From the NCBI GenBank assembly GCA_039801465.1, contig JBDRUT010000002.1, positions 82,897 to 146,896 on the forward strand: DNA of 64,000 nt, given 5' to 3'. The stretch's first letter is position 1. Every line of letters starts with the position of its first letter. The stretch is from JAOABV01 sp039801465 (lineage in GTDB: Bacteria > Hydrothermota > Tepidihabitantia > Tepidihabitantales > CAIPLT01). The notes beneath the pieces were generated by a model. The model was not told where the DNA came from, did no database searches, and saw only the letters and a program-made list of their open reading frames with translations. Positions 9,079-18,023 of this stretch are shown in pieces. Position numbers and translations under genes: made by a program.

Positions 9079-9468
9079 ATGGCAAGAATTGCTGGTGTTG
9101 ATTTACCGGATAATAAAAAAATACTTTATGCCCTGCCTCACATATATGGAATTGGCTTGAGTAATGCTCGAAAAATACTTGAGAGTGCAGGTATTGACCC
9201 TAACAAAAAGGTTATGGAACTAAAAGACGATGAAATTGCGAGAATTCGAAAAGAGATCGAAACTAATTATAAAGTCGAAGGTGCGTTACGAGCAGAGGTC
9301 GCGGCTAATATCAAACGATATATTGAAATTGGCTCTTATCGTGGTCTCCGGCATCGTGCTGGATTACCAGTTCGGGGTCAACGGACTCGAACTAATGCCC
9401 GAACCCGAAAAGGACCAAGAAAAACTGCTGGTGTTATAAAGGTTCGTGAAACCGCAAAACCTAAGTAG
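9079..9468 (+). CDS. rpsM: 30S ribosomal protein S13 (uS13)
   Basis: 129 residues. The sequence follows the family throughout: MARIAGVDLP at the start, the HIYGIGLSNARKIL helix, and the basic C-terminal RGLRHRAGLPVRGQRTRTNARTRKGPRK segment that contacts 16S rRNA and the intersubunit bridge. It is the first gene of the alpha operon here (rpsM-rpsK-rpsD-rpoA-rplQ), which lacks the usual infA-rpmJ lead-in. Confidence 0.97.
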   Translation: MARIAGVDLPDNKKILYALPHIYGIGLSNARKILESAGIDPNKKVMELKDDEIARIRKEIETNYKVEGALRAEVAANIKRYIEIGSYRGLRHRAGLPVRGQRTRTNARTRKGPRKTAGVIKVRETAKPK

Positions 9469-9482
9469 GAAAGGAGCATGAC

Positions 9483-9854
9483 TTGAAAAAATCTGTTAAG
9501 CGCAAAATACCCCAAACCGGCATTGCACATATATTATCTACCTTTAATAATACAATAGTTACTATCACTGACCCTGAAGGCAATGTTTTATGCTGGTCCT
9601 CGGCAGGACGGATAGGTTTTAAGGGTGCTAAAAAAGGGACTCCTTTTGCTGCACAACAATGCGCTGAAGCTGCCGGTCGTGAAGCAGTTACGCTAGGTGT
9701 TCAAAAAGTCATCATTGAAATAAAAGGACCCGGTCCCGGTCGTGAAGCTGCAATTCGATCTTTACAAAATGCCGGATTAAAAATTACTGCAATTCGTGAT
9801 GTAACACCGATTCCCCATAACGGCTGTCGACCACCAAAACCCAGAAGAGTATAA
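9483..9854 (+). CDS. rpsK: 30S ribosomal protein S11 (uS11)
   Basis: 123 residues with the hallmark GIAHILSTFNNTIVTITD opening and the C-terminal TPIPHNGCRPPKPRRV. Translation appears to begin at a TTG, since AAGGAG lies about 7 nt upstream and the only nearby ATG is followed immediately by an in-frame TGA. It platforms the 30S decoding region together with S18 and S21. Confidence 0.96.
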   Translation: MKKSVKRKIPQTGIAHILSTFNNTIVTITDPEGNVLCWSSAGRIGFKGAKKGTPFAAQQCAEAAGREAVTLGVQKVIIEIKGPGPGREAAIRSLQNAGLKITAIRDVTPIPHNGCRPPKPRRV

Positions 9855-10008
9855 TATCTTAATGATTGTAAGAGACCAGGGTCTGTTTCTCCAATTATCT
9901 ATCTTAGCCTTAAGTTATTTAATGTTTTCCCAATATATGCACCATTTTTAAAGCCACAAGATTTTAGGCATCAAATCAGACGACAATTTCAATTTAACTA
10001 TTTGATGG

Positions 10009-10037
10009 TTGACAAAAACCAGTTTTTATATTAAAAT
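10009..10037 (+). promoter_or_regulatory. Internal promoter before rpsD (leaderless)
   Basis: TTGACA (10009-10014), a 17-bp spacer, TAAAAT (10032-10037). The rpsD ATG follows 10 nt later without a ribosome-binding site. It lies in a 193-bp gap between rpsK and rpsD, so rpsD-rpoA-rplQ may be transcribed independently. Confidence 0.5.
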
Positions 10038-10047
10038 AGCAATTTAT

Positions 10048-10659
10048 ATGGCAAGATACATAGGTCCAATGTGTAAACGGTGTCGTAGCGCCGGCGAGAA
10101 GCTTTTTCTCAAAGGCGAAAAATGTTACACAGATAAATGTGTATTACCTAAGCGGTTAGAAAAACAAACTGACCGCGGTAAAAAGCTTTCTCAATATTCT
10201 ATCCAATTAAAAGAAAAACAAAAACTTAAAGCAATCTATGGTTTATTAGAAAAACAGTTTCATCTCCTCTTTTTACGTGCTCAAAGAAAAAAGAACCCCG
10301 GCGAACAACTGTTGATTTCATTAGAGCGACGATTAGATAATACTGTTTACCGTTTAGGTTTTTGTGACTCTCGGACTCAGGCAAGACAATTTGTCCGTCA
10401 TGGACATATTTTAGTAAACAGCAAAAAAGTTAACATTCCTTCTTATGAAGTTAATCCTGGTGATACGATATCGATAAAAGACAAAAAGGGAATGCAAATG
10501 GCAAAGAAAATTTTGGCTGACAAAGAACCAACTACAGTTGACTGGTTACAATTAGATAAAGATAATATTGTCGGTCGGGTATTACGATTACCAACGCGTG
10601 AAGATATTAAAGATATTACGGTAAATACACAATTAATTGTTGAGCTCTATTCAAAATAA
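10048..10659 (+). CDS. rpsD: 30S ribosomal protein S4 (uS4)
   Basis: Primary 16S-binding assembly protein. From MARYIGPMCKRCRSAGEKLFLKG it has the zinc-type N-terminus (four Cys at about residues 9, 12, 26 and 31), then the S4 RNA-binding domain (about 95-155: RRLDNTVYRLGF, RQFVRHGHILVNSKKVNIPSY). I placed the start at the ATG of MARY. The in-frame upstream TTG at 10009 is the -35 box of the promoter, and its 13 extra residues resemble nothing in the family. With the ATG 10 nt after the -10 box, the mRNA looks leaderless, unusual for a protein that often regulates its own leader. Confidence 0.94.
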   Translation: MARYIGPMCKRCRSAGEKLFLKGEKCYTDKCVLPKRLEKQTDRGKKLSQYSIQLKEKQKLKAIYGLLEKQFHLLFLRAQRKKNPGEQLLISLERRLDNTVYRLGFCDSRTQARQFVRHGHILVNSKKVNIPSYEVNPGDTISIKDKKGMQMAKKILADKEPTTVDWLQLDKDNIVGRVLRLPTREDIKDITVNTQLIVELYSK

Positions 10660-10706
10660 AGTATATATTACAGTGTTTTTTATCGGTATAAATTAAAATA
10701 AAGACT

Positions 10707-11717
10707 ATGAAATTAACACCAATTTTATTGCCAGAATCAGCAATCCTTGAAAAAGAAACTGCGACCAATAGTTATGGAAAGTTTACTATTACACCATTAG
10801 AAAAAGGATGGGGACACACTATCGGTAACGCCTTGCGCCGTGCATTACTTTCTTCGATTCAAGGTGCAGCAGTAACTCAGGTTCGAATTAACAATGTCCT
10901 ACACGAGTTTTCTACTATTCCGGGTGTTGTCGAAGATGTATCCCAAATCATACTAAATATAAAAAAGATTCGTATGCGATTAGATTCGGAAACCCCTAAA
11001 CTTTGTTATCTCCACGCAAAAGGAATAAACGAATATAAAGCCAAACATTTGACTGTGCCACCGGAAATTATTATTGCAAATCCGGAACAAACTATTCTCA
11101 ATATTACTGATGCCAATCAAAGCGTTCACATTGAATTACGCGTTGAGAACGGACGCGGGTATATTCCAGCGGAACGATTAAAAAAACTTGGAAGTTATCC
11201 CGAAGGAACAATCTTTCTCGATGCCTTTTTCTCGCCGGTAAAAAAAGTGAATTTTTGGGTTGAAAACACTCGCGTCGCAGACCGTGCCGATTATGAAAAA
11301 ATAATATTAGAAATCTGGACCGACGGCACAGTATTTCCTGAAGAGTGTTTTATTCAAAGTGCTACTATCTTAAAAAATCATCTCATAAATCTTATCCCCA
11401 CTGAAAAGGAACCTGAATTCATCACTGCGGAGCGGTATGATAAAGAACGACAGCGATTAATTGACCTGCTTAAAATGGATATCGAAGAGTTAGAACTTTC
11501 CAATCGTGCACTTAATTGTTTACGAAAAGGTCGTTCCAAAAAGACCGGGGAAAAAGTAAATATTATAACGGTTGCTGATTTAGTTAGCCGCACGGAACGC
11601 GAAATGCTTGACATTGAAAACTTTGGCCGTAAGTCGCTGGAAGAAGTGCGTAAGATCTTAGAAGCGCATGGTTTAAGTTTTGGTATGGATGTTTCGGAAA
11701 TTATGAAAAAGGAGTAA
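10707..11717 (+). CDS. rpoA: RNA polymerase alpha subunit
   Basis: 336 residues. The N-terminal dimerisation/assembly domain (about 1-235) includes the characteristic LEKGWGHTIGNALRRALLSSIQG. After a linker comes the C-terminal DNA-binding domain (about 255-325; LELSNRALNCLRKGRSKKTGE..., TVADLVSRTE, NFGRKSLEEV), which contacts UP elements and activators. No ribosome-binding site is obvious. rplQ starts 3 nt downstream. Confidence 0.97.
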   Translation: MKLTPILLPESAILEKETATNSYGKFTITPLEKGWGHTIGNALRRALLSSIQGAAVTQVRINNVLHEFSTIPGVVEDVSQIILNIKKIRMRLDSETPKLCYLHAKGINEYKAKHLTVPPEIIIANPEQTILNITDANQSVHIELRVENGRGYIPAERLKKLGSYPEGTIFLDAFFSPVKKVNFWVENTRVADRADYEKIILEIWTDGTVFPEECFIQSATILKNHLINLIPTEKEPEFITAERYDKERQRLIDLLKMDIEELELSNRALNCLRKGRSKKTGEKVNIITVADLVSRTEREMLDIENFGRKSLEEVRKILEAHGLSFGMDVSEIMKKE

Positions 11718-11720
11718 ACT

Positions 11721-12110
11721 GTGCGTCACGGCAAAAAAGTAAAAAAATTAGGGCGAACCGCGGCTCATCGAAAAGCATTAATCAAAAATATGTTACGGTC
11801 GTTATTTGTCCACGAACGAATTAAAACCACTTTAGCCAAAGCCAAATTAGTCCAGAAACATGCTGAGCGATTAATCCGATACGCCCAAGATAAATCAGTT
11901 GCCCGTCAACGTTATGTTTTTAGATTTTTACAGAACAAACAATTAGTTAAACATTTAGTTGATGACATCGCTCCCAGGTTTCAAAATCAACAAGGAGGAT
12001 ATACTCGAATATTTAAATTAGATAATCGAGTTGGGGATAGTGCCGAAATGGCATTGTTAGAACTAACTGTCAAAAAGACTAAAGAAAAGGAAGGGTCTAA
12101 AAAAACCTAA
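11721..12110 (+). CDS. rplQ: 50S ribosomal protein L17 (bL17)
   Basis: 129 residues. GTG start right after rpoA (AAAAAGGAG in the end of rpoA serves as ribosome-binding site). The N-terminal half is canonical (MRHGKKVKKLGRTAAHRKALIKNMLRSLF cut at the usual helices) and the C-terminal half has GGYTRIFKLDNRVGDSAEMALLEL. Closes the ribosomal part of this operon. Confidence 0.96.
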   Translation: MRHGKKVKKLGRTAAHRKALIKNMLRSLFVHERIKTTLAKAKLVQKHAERLIRYAQDKSVARQRYVFRFLQNKQLVKHLVDDIAPRFQNQQGGYTRIFKLDNRVGDSAEMALLELTVKKTKEKEGSKKT

Positions 12111-12116
12111 TTGTGA

Positions 12117-12497
12117 ATGTTAAGGTTTCTTTTGAAATCTAAAATACAACACTTAAAAGTAACTGATAAAAATCCTCTAAATGAAGGCAGTATCACAATT
12201 GACGAGGAACTGATTCAGCGCGCTGATATCTTAGAAGGAGAACTGGTCCAGGTAATCAATATCAATAACGGCGTCCAATTCGAAACCTATGTGGTGAAAG
12301 GTGAAAAAAGCAGCGGGGTGGTATGTCTTAATGGCGGGACCGCTTCCTTTGGAGATATTGGTGATAAACTTGTGGTTATGTCTTATGCTGCAATGGAAAC
12401 CGTTGCAGCAAGAAGTTTTGAAGCCAAAAAAATAACTGTCGATAATAACAACTGTATACTTAATGACCGGAATAATTCTCGCAGCCGGGAAAAGTAA
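12117..12497 (+). CDS. panD: Aspartate 1-decarboxylase (PanD) with R54 replaced
   Basis: Pyruvoyl enzyme making beta-alanine for pantothenate/CoA. The 126 residues equal the E. coli length. The self-processing site is intact (G24-S25 in NEGSITID), and K9, Y58 and N72 of the active site are present. However position 54, the arginine that binds the substrate carboxylate in characterised enzymes, is glutamine (codon CAA). The last 35 bp overlap the next gene in another frame. It lies 6 nt after rplQ, so it is probably co-transcribed with the alpha operon. Confidence 0.85.
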   Translation: MLRFLLKSKIQHLKVTDKNPLNEGSITIDEELIQRADILEGELVQVININNGVQFETYVVKGEKSSGVVCLNGGTASFGDIGDKLVVMSYAAMETVAARSFEAKKITVDNNNCILNDRNNSRSREK

Positions 12498-13191
12498 ACG
12501 AATGGGGCTTAGCCATTCGAAAGTGCTGCTTCCCTTAAAAGGTCGACCGGTACTCGCTTGGATTATAGAACTTGCTCAAAAAGCCCATTTAAATCCAATC
12601 ATCGTTGTCATTTCGCCTAATAATCTCGAAATTAAAGATAATTTTATTCAGTATGGTGTCCAATTTGTAATTCAACCTGAAGCCAAAGGGACGGCTGATG
12701 CTGTTAGAGTGTGTGCACCATTATTATCAGATAAAGACGACATTTTAGTTTTATATGGCGATGTTCCATTATTAAAATTGGCAACAATAAAAGAATTAAT
12801 CGATGCCTTTTATAAAGAGAATGCTGATGCCACCATATTAACTGCGGTGTTGGATGACCCAGCATGTTATGGCCGAATCGTTCGCGACGATAATCAGAAA
12901 ATTATTGCGATAGTCGAATATAAAGATGCCGGACCAGAAATCAAAAAAATTAAAGAAATCAATACGGGCGTCTATGCTTTTCGTTTTGCAAAACTAAAAC
13001 CGATTTTAGAGACTTTGCCCGCAAGTCCCAAGGATGGTGAATATTATCTAACTTCCGCATTAACCGAAATTATTAAACAAGGTGGAAAAGTAAACTCGGT
13101 AAGAACAAAAACACCAGAAGAAAGTTTTGGTATTAATACTCCAGAAGAATGGGAACGGGTTAAAAATTTATTTAATAATCAATATGATTAA
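12463..13191 (+). CDS. GlmU-type N-acetylglucosamine-1-phosphate uridylyltransferase domain protein
   Basis: 242 residues matching only the N-terminal nucleotidyltransferase half of GlmU: GIILAAGKSKRMG at the nucleotide-binding loop, VLYGDVPLL, GRIVRD and the NTGVYAF and YYLTSAL motifs. The left-handed beta-helix acetyltransferase domain is missing, so a separate acetyltransferase would be needed to make UDP-GlcNAc. The canonical N-terminus lies inside panD, so the 35-bp out-of-frame overlap is real. Another sugar-1-phosphate substrate is possible. Confidence 0.82.
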   Translation: MTGIILAAGKSKRMGLSHSKVLLPLKGRPVLAWIIELAQKAHLNPIIVVISPNNLEIKDNFIQYGVQFVIQPEAKGTADAVRVCAPLLSDKDDILVLYGDVPLLKLATIKELIDAFYKENADATILTAVLDDPACYGRIVRDDNQKIIAIVEYKDAGPEIKKIKEINTGVYAFRFAKLKPILETLPASPKDGEYYLTSALTEIIKQGGKVNSVRTKTPEESFGINTPEEWERVKNLFNNQYD

Positions 13192-13194
13192 AAA

Positions 13195-13644
13195 ATGAAG
13201 AAATTCCTAATTATAATTTTAATTCTATTGAGTATTCTTTTGGGGACAGCAATATTCTCAATTACTTACCGGTTATACAAGCCCAAAAAACTTGTTAATG
13301 CTGATTTTAGTAAAATCCGAATTGAAATTATAAACTGTTCCGGCATTGAAAAACAAGCCCAGAAAACACAAGATTTTCTCCGAAATTACGGTTTTGATGT
13401 CTATGAATTAAGAACCGGGAAACAAATCATCGACCAGACCACGGTTATCGAAAGAGTCAACCCGCAATTGTCTAATGCTATGGCTGTTGCCACAGTAATG
13501 TCTTATCAGAAAAAACTTGGATTTTTACCCATTAGTCGGAAAGTCTTTCCGGAAATCCAAAAGGATATCGATTCTTTATTATATATTGAAGTCACTGTTA
13601 TTTTAGGTCGAGATGCTGAAAAATTTATTAAATCTGATAAGTGA
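13195..13644 (+). CDS. LytR_C domain membrane-anchored protein
   Basis: 149 residues: an N-terminal membrane helix (about 4-26), then a LytR C-terminal-type domain (RIEIINCSGIEKQAQKTQDFL, GFDVYELRTG, and the ending YIEVTVILGRD). Stand-alone LytR_C proteins commonly sit next to rsfS, as here. Their function is not established, though an envelope role is usual. Starts 3 nt after the preceding gene. Confidence 0.8.
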   Translation: MKKFLIIILILLSILLGTAIFSITYRLYKPKKLVNADFSKIRIEIINCSGIEKQAQKTQDFLRNYGFDVYELRTGKQIIDQTTVIERVNPQLSNAMAVATVMSYQKKLGFLPISRKVFPEIQKDIDSLLYIEVTVILGRDAEKFIKSDK

Positions 13645-13780
13645 CCATGAATAAGAATTTATCCTTTAGTAATTGGATATTTATAGTATATAGATTATCT
13701 TTAATTAAAATGTATTATGACTTTATATTGACTTCAGTAAAAATACTTACTGGACTCAATTATACTGAAATAATTATTTA

Positions 13781-14125
13781 ATGGCAATTAATAAAAGAAA
13801 ATTAGACAAGATAATAAACATCATTTTGGAGAAAAAGGCAGAAAATGTCTTATTGTTAGATTTACGGAAAATCTCTCCTATCACTGATTTTTTTATAATC
13901 TGTACTGCACAATCTCCACTTCATGCTCAGGCAATTTGTCGTGATTTAGATGTGAAGTTAAAAAAGATTAATCTTTCACCCCATCATATTGAAGGATACC
14001 AAGTAGGCCAATGGATTCTTTTAGACTATTGGGACTTTATAATTCATATATTTTTGGCTGATGTCCGGGAATTCTACGGATTAGAGAGACTTTGGGGTGA
14101 TGCTCCCCAAAGGAGATTCGTTTGA
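13781..14125 (+). CDS. rsfS: Ribosomal silencing factor RsfS
   Basis: 114 residues of the RsfS/Iojap family, which binds L14 and blocks subunit joining when nutrients are scarce. Family segments seen: DLRKISPITDFFIICTAQS, the central HIEGYQVGQWILLDYWDFIIHIF, and the C-terminal REFYGLERLWGDAP. Its stop overlaps the argS start by 4 bp (14122-14125), implying coupling. Confidence 0.94.
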   Translation: MAINKRKLDKIINIILEKKAENVLLLDLRKISPITDFFIICTAQSPLHAQAICRDLDVKLKKINLSPHHIEGYQVGQWILLDYWDFIIHIFLADVREFYGLERLWGDAPQRRFV

Positions 14126-15705
14126 TTCGCGATATCATAAATCATTTAATCAATCAATATGTTTCTCAAATTCCACCACAACATGAAATTGTCTTTCTTA
14201 AAGACCCGCAAATTGGTGATTATGCATCGAATATTGCATTTCTTTTAAGCAAAATTCAAAATCGTCCATCTTTAGAAATTGCACATGAATTGCAAAAGAA
14301 ACTAATTTCCCATCAGGATATTTTTGATGATGTCCAAGTCGCGGGTAATGGTTTTATTAACTTTATTATTAATAATAGATTATTGTTTTATGAATTAGAA
14401 AAAGTTGCTAAACCAGATTTTGGTAAAATCGACCTAGGACAAAGTAAAAAGATTTTAGTCGAATATATCTCAGCCAATCCCACCGGTCCACTAAATGTTG
14501 TCCAAGCCCGAGCCGGCGCATTTGGCAATGCCTTAGTAAATCTATTGCGCTATGTCAATTACGATGTGTCTTCAGAATACTACATTAATGATATGGGAAC
14601 ACAGGTGGATTTGCTATATGAATCGCTTTTAGCCCGAATCAAACAAATTCAAGGAGAAAATACGCCACTACCTGAAAATGGCTATCCTGGAAATTATTTA
14701 GTAGAAATTGGTAATTTAATATTAAAAAACAATCTACCTCATTCAGAATGGCGCTCGTTTCTTTTAAATCAGATTATCCAAATGCAAAAAGAGTCTTTGG
14801 CGAAGTTTGGAATTATTTTTGATAATTTCATCCGCGAGAGTTCTGTTGCTGGATACCAAAAACTAATCTTAGAAAAATTATCTCCTTGGACTTATGAAAA
14901 AGATAATGCTCTTTGGTTTAAGTCTTCACAATTCGGCGATACTGAAGACCGTGTATTAATAACTGCTGACAAACGACCAACTTATTTTCTTTCCGATTTA
15001 GCCTATCATTGGTATAAATTTGAACGACACTATGAACATTTAATAAACATCTGGGGACCTGACCATCATGGCTATATTGCCCGTATGAAAGGCGGAATTG
15101 CTTGTTTAGGATTTAATCCTAACCAGTTAACAATTATTATTGCTCAACAAGTATCTTTAACGCGTAACAATCAGAAAATTGCTATGTCGAAGCGACAAGG
15201 AGAGTTTATCACTTTAGATGAAATTTTAACCGAAATTGGCGCTGATGCCTTAAAATTTTTTCTATTAATGAGAAAAGCATCACAACATTTAACCTTTGAT
15301 TTAGCATTAGCCCAAAAGACTTCTCAAGAGAATCCAGTATATTATGTCCAATATGCCCATGCGCGTATCAACAGTATCATTAAATTCGCTCAGGAAAAAA
15401 TTACTGGAGATTTATCTCAACCGGATCTAACCAGTTTAACCACTTCAGCCGAACGAGAATTAATCCGCATGTTGTTACATTTTCCCGAAGTAATTGCAAC
15501 GGCAGCAATTAATTTCGAACCGCACCATCTTATCTACTACGCCTTAGAACTTGCGACTACTTTTCATAAATTCTATGAGAATGTTCGAGTTGTGACTGAC
15601 AATATTCCGATAACCTCGGCTCGTGTTTATCTGTGTCGGGCAACGCAAAAAATTCTAAAGGAAATCTTATCAATAATTGGTGTCTCCGCACCGGAAAAGA
15701 TGTAA
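14122..15705 (+). CDS. argS: Arginyl-tRNA synthetase with altered HIGH motif
   Basis: Class I synthetase for tRNA-Arg, 527 residues. It has the N-terminal Arg-tRNA recognition domain (about 1-95), a catalytic core starting with ISANPTGPLNVVQARAGA, and a C-terminal DALR anticodon domain containing YVQYAHARI. The usual H-V-G-H signature is N-V-V-Q here, while the second signature is AMSKRQGEF. I have seen NVV-type variants in other bacterial ArgRS, so this is likely functional. TTG start overlapping rsfS. Confidence 0.92.
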   Translation: MIRDIINHLINQYVSQIPPQHEIVFLKDPQIGDYASNIAFLLSKIQNRPSLEIAHELQKKLISHQDIFDDVQVAGNGFINFIINNRLLFYELEKVAKPDFGKIDLGQSKKILVEYISANPTGPLNVVQARAGAFGNALVNLLRYVNYDVSSEYYINDMGTQVDLLYESLLARIKQIQGENTPLPENGYPGNYLVEIGNLILKNNLPHSEWRSFLLNQIIQMQKESLAKFGIIFDNFIRESSVAGYQKLILEKLSPWTYEKDNALWFKSSQFGDTEDRVLITADKRPTYFLSDLAYHWYKFERHYEHLINIWGPDHHGYIARMKGGIACLGFNPNQLTIIIAQQVSLTRNNQKIAMSKRQGEFITLDEILTEIGADALKFFLLMRKASQHLTFDLALAQKTSQENPVYYVQYAHARINSIIKFAQEKITGDLSQPDLTSLTTSAERELIRMLLHFPEVIATAAINFEPHHLIYYALELATTFHKFYENVRVVTDNIPITSARVYLCRATQKILKEILSIIGVSAPEKM

Positions 15706-15764
15706 ATACAGACTATGAAAAGCAAAATATTAGTCTTTTCAGTCAATAAATATAGGAGGTAATC

Positions 15765-16223
15765 TTGACTTTAACATCCTTATTAAGACCAGAACGCATC
15801 AATTTGAACTTAAAGGCAAAGAAAAAGACTGAAGCCTTAAAAGAACTTGTCAGTTTATTGAAGACGGGCAGTGATGCGGAATCGTTATTAGAAACATTAC
15901 TAACTCGAGAAGAATTGGGTTCAACCGGCATTGGCAAAGGTATTGGCATTCCCCACTGTCGTTCATTGTTAATCGATAAATTAGAAATCGCTGTGGGTCG
16001 TTCGCAAAAAGGTATTGACTTCAATGCGATTGATAAAAAACCTGTTTATTTACTATTTCTTATTGTTGCACCGCCGCAGGACCCAGGCAATCAATATCTT
16101 ATTACCTTAGGAAAAGTTGCAATGATTTGTCAGGAACTGACATCGAAAAAGCGAATTTTTGAACCCCAAACACCAGAAGAATTTATTGCTTTAATAAAAT
16201 CTTTAGAAGAAAAAATAAAATAA
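15765..16223 (+). CDS. PTS EIIA domain protein (fructose/Ntr type)
   Basis: 152 residues of the PTS EIIA type-2 fold. The phosphorylatable histidine is H64 in GIGKGIGIPHCR, with LGSTGIG before it and the KPVYLLFLIVAPP strand after. AGGAGGT precedes a TTG start. No EI, HPr or sugar permease gene is nearby, so a regulatory role like the nitrogen PTS is more likely than sugar uptake (inference). Confidence 0.88.
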   Translation: MTLTSLLRPERINLNLKAKKKTEALKELVSLLKTGSDAESLLETLLTREELGSTGIGKGIGIPHCRSLLIDKLEIAVGRSQKGIDFNAIDKKPVYLLFLIVAPPQDPGNQYLITLGKVAMICQELTSKKRIFEPQTPEEFIALIKSLEEKIK

Positions 16224-16269
16224 ATTTAACTAAAGCTAACAAAAATAATTGTTCAAAGAAAGAACTTAA

Positions 16270-16644
16270 GTGCAGACAAAAGGGTCGTCATCAATGAAAA
16301 AACAATTAAACCTATTGCGCGCATTAGAAGAATTCGATTTACTCTTAAAAGATATTGCTTCACCTGACTATAAAAAGATCGGTTTTAAGACGCCAAAACC
16401 TACTTTAGATTTTATCCAAACTGCCGAAAAAGAGCGTGAAGCTATCGCCCAAAAAATTGAACCGAATTTACTCGCCACCTACAAAAAAATCATGAAACGA
16501 TATGGGGGACGGGTCGTCGTGCAGGTGATTAATGAATTCTGTGGCGGATGTTTTATGAAACTACCCTCAGAATATGTTTATCGATGTCGCACTGAAATCG
16601 TTAACTGTCCGAATTGCGGTCGCTTCTTATACTGGGTGAAGTAA
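16270..16644 (+). CDS. C4-type zinc-ribbon protein
   Basis: 124 residues: an N-terminal helical region (about 10-75) and a C-terminal zinc ribbon with C91/C94 (CGGC) and C113/C116 (CPNC). This is the layout of the CT398-like zf-RING_7 family, though the coiled coil is much shorter than in typical 230-250-residue members. The start could be the GTG at 16270 or the ATG at 16294. Function unknown. Confidence 0.72.
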   Translation: MQTKGSSSMKKQLNLLRALEEFDLLLKDIASPDYKKIGFKTPKPTLDFIQTAEKEREAIAQKIEPNLLATYKKIMKRYGGRVVVQVINEFCGGCFMKLPSEYVYRCRTEIVNCPNCGRFLYWVK

Positions 16645-16979
16645 ACAACTGCTTACCGCACTAATTATCAGATATTGCGCCGTTAATACTTTAATAGTTG
16701 TAAAATAATTCTCAATTCACTAAAGATTTATTTTGTCCTTGTTAATTTCTCTTATAACACAAACCAGTAAGCATCATAAAGAATCAATTTTACAGACTAA
16801 ATTCTACCAAATTATACTAAACAGTAAATTTCTAAAGCATTCTATTTTTTGTTTATTGAAACTGTTAAAATTAAGTTTATATAATGAAGGTTAAAAGCGA
16901 AAGCGATACTCAACCATATTATCCGATCAAATATCCTATCGAGAACGCGTCGAAAACCAATTTTTGCTATTGACCGAGT

Positions 16980-17054
16980 GGTCTTCTACTTAAAACAGCA
17001 AATAAATATCCATATCAGATGAATCACCGGATTTTCTTTTTGTTTTCTGTGCCT
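16980..17054 (+). repeat. Degenerate direct repeat, copy 1
   Basis: Runs from GGTCTTCTACTTAAAA through CAGATGAATCACCGGATTTTC to TGTGCC. Copy 2 at 17926-18023 has the same start, middle (GGATGAATCACTAAATTTTC) and end with about 20 bp inserted. After the end comes TTCTGTGGTT, a motif that recurs in other spacers here. Confidence 0.55.
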
Positions 17055-17099
17055 TTATTTTTTTCTGTGGTTCTTTTTCCGAACCCTCCAAAATAATGC

Positions 17100-17127
17100 T
17101 TGACACAATTTAATTTTTTTATATAAT
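17100..17127 (+). promoter_or_regulatory. Orphan consensus promoter
   Basis: TTGACA (17100-17105), a 16-bp spacer, TATAAT (17122-17127), followed by an alternating TATGCA/TATATG tract. It closely resembles the promoter at 49142-49169. The only ORF it could serve is 42 codons long. Confidence 0.5.
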
Positions 17128-17137
17128 GTATGCAAAT

Positions 17138-17266
17138 ATGCGTATATATGTGATAAATAGAGTAATACCGATGGCGCTTATGTCTGATGTCCTAAAACAG
17201 GCAGAAAAATTATGTAAGAATATAATCTGTCATCTTCGTGTGGTTGCCTCTTTAATCGGCTTATAA
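17138..17266 (+). CDS. Possible 42-aa small protein or gene remnant
   Basis: An ATG 10 nt after the -10 box of a consensus promoter opens 42 codons (begins MRIYVINRVIPMALMSD, ends VVASLIGL). There is no ribosome-binding site, so it would be leaderless. No family recognised; it may be the surviving 5' end of a decayed gene. Confidence 0.25.
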   Translation: MRIYVINRVIPMALMSDVLKQAEKLCKNIICHLRVVASLIGL

Positions 17267-17925
17267 TTTGGATTGATAGGATAATTTAACAACTACTGAA
17301 TAAAAGCATCGTGCAAGCGATTTAGGGTATTCTAAGCTTAGTTGTGTCGAAGGGTAAATGTTTTTGAAAAGCGATATGCCGAATGGCATGAGATGTACTT
17401 TGTTATGTATAAAATCATCGGTCAATAATTGGATCAAGGCATTTAAAGCAAAATGCTTAATTTGGTTGTTTTTTAAGAATAATCGTTATACTGAGCAAGC
17501 AGACATCAATTCTTTATGCGCATTTTGTTGTCTTATATCCTAAAGGTCGTAAGTAAAAAACAAAGCGTCCGGGTACAGTGTTGGTGCAGAACGGATGCGG
17601 AAATCGTACCATACGCGCCGCCGTCTATGGAGTTAAAAATTGTGTCTATTATAATGGCAAAATTGTCGTCTATTATTAAATTTATGCTTTTGCTAAGATT
17701 TTCGTATCGTTTCAAGGCTCTTGTTCAATCATTCAAGTTAACACTTAGCTTTCCACCTGTTTTGCCTGTGCTTAAATCATAGAAATTGTCTATCCGAAGA
17801 CAAATTACAATACCATTTTCTTAGTTTGAGAGCTCTGTGAAAGTCATTTTTCCGCTGATTACCGGAGCGGTTTTTCAATTAAATAAATATTCGTGTCAGA
17901 TGACCGAATCTGATACAGATGAAAC

Positions 17926-18023
17926 GGTCTTCTATTTATTAAATAAATACCCATAAAATGAAAAGAATATTTATCTCTCAATGGATCGGATGAATCACTA
18001 AATTTTCTTTTACTTATGTGCCT
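17926..18023 (+). repeat. Degenerate direct repeat, copy 2
   Basis: Second copy of the repeat at 16980-17054, about 950 bp downstream in the same orientation. It is preceded by an imperfect palindrome (TGTCAGAT...ATCTGATA, about 17894-17915). Confidence 0.5.

Noticed and set aside
10009..10047. TTG start giving S4 a 13-residue extension
   Set aside because: The TTG is the -35 box, and the family N-terminus MARYIGP begins at the ATG 10048.
17358..17782. Two overlapping plus-strand frames of 61 and 88 codons
   Set aside because: No start signals, odd composition, overlapping frames in a repeat-rich tract.
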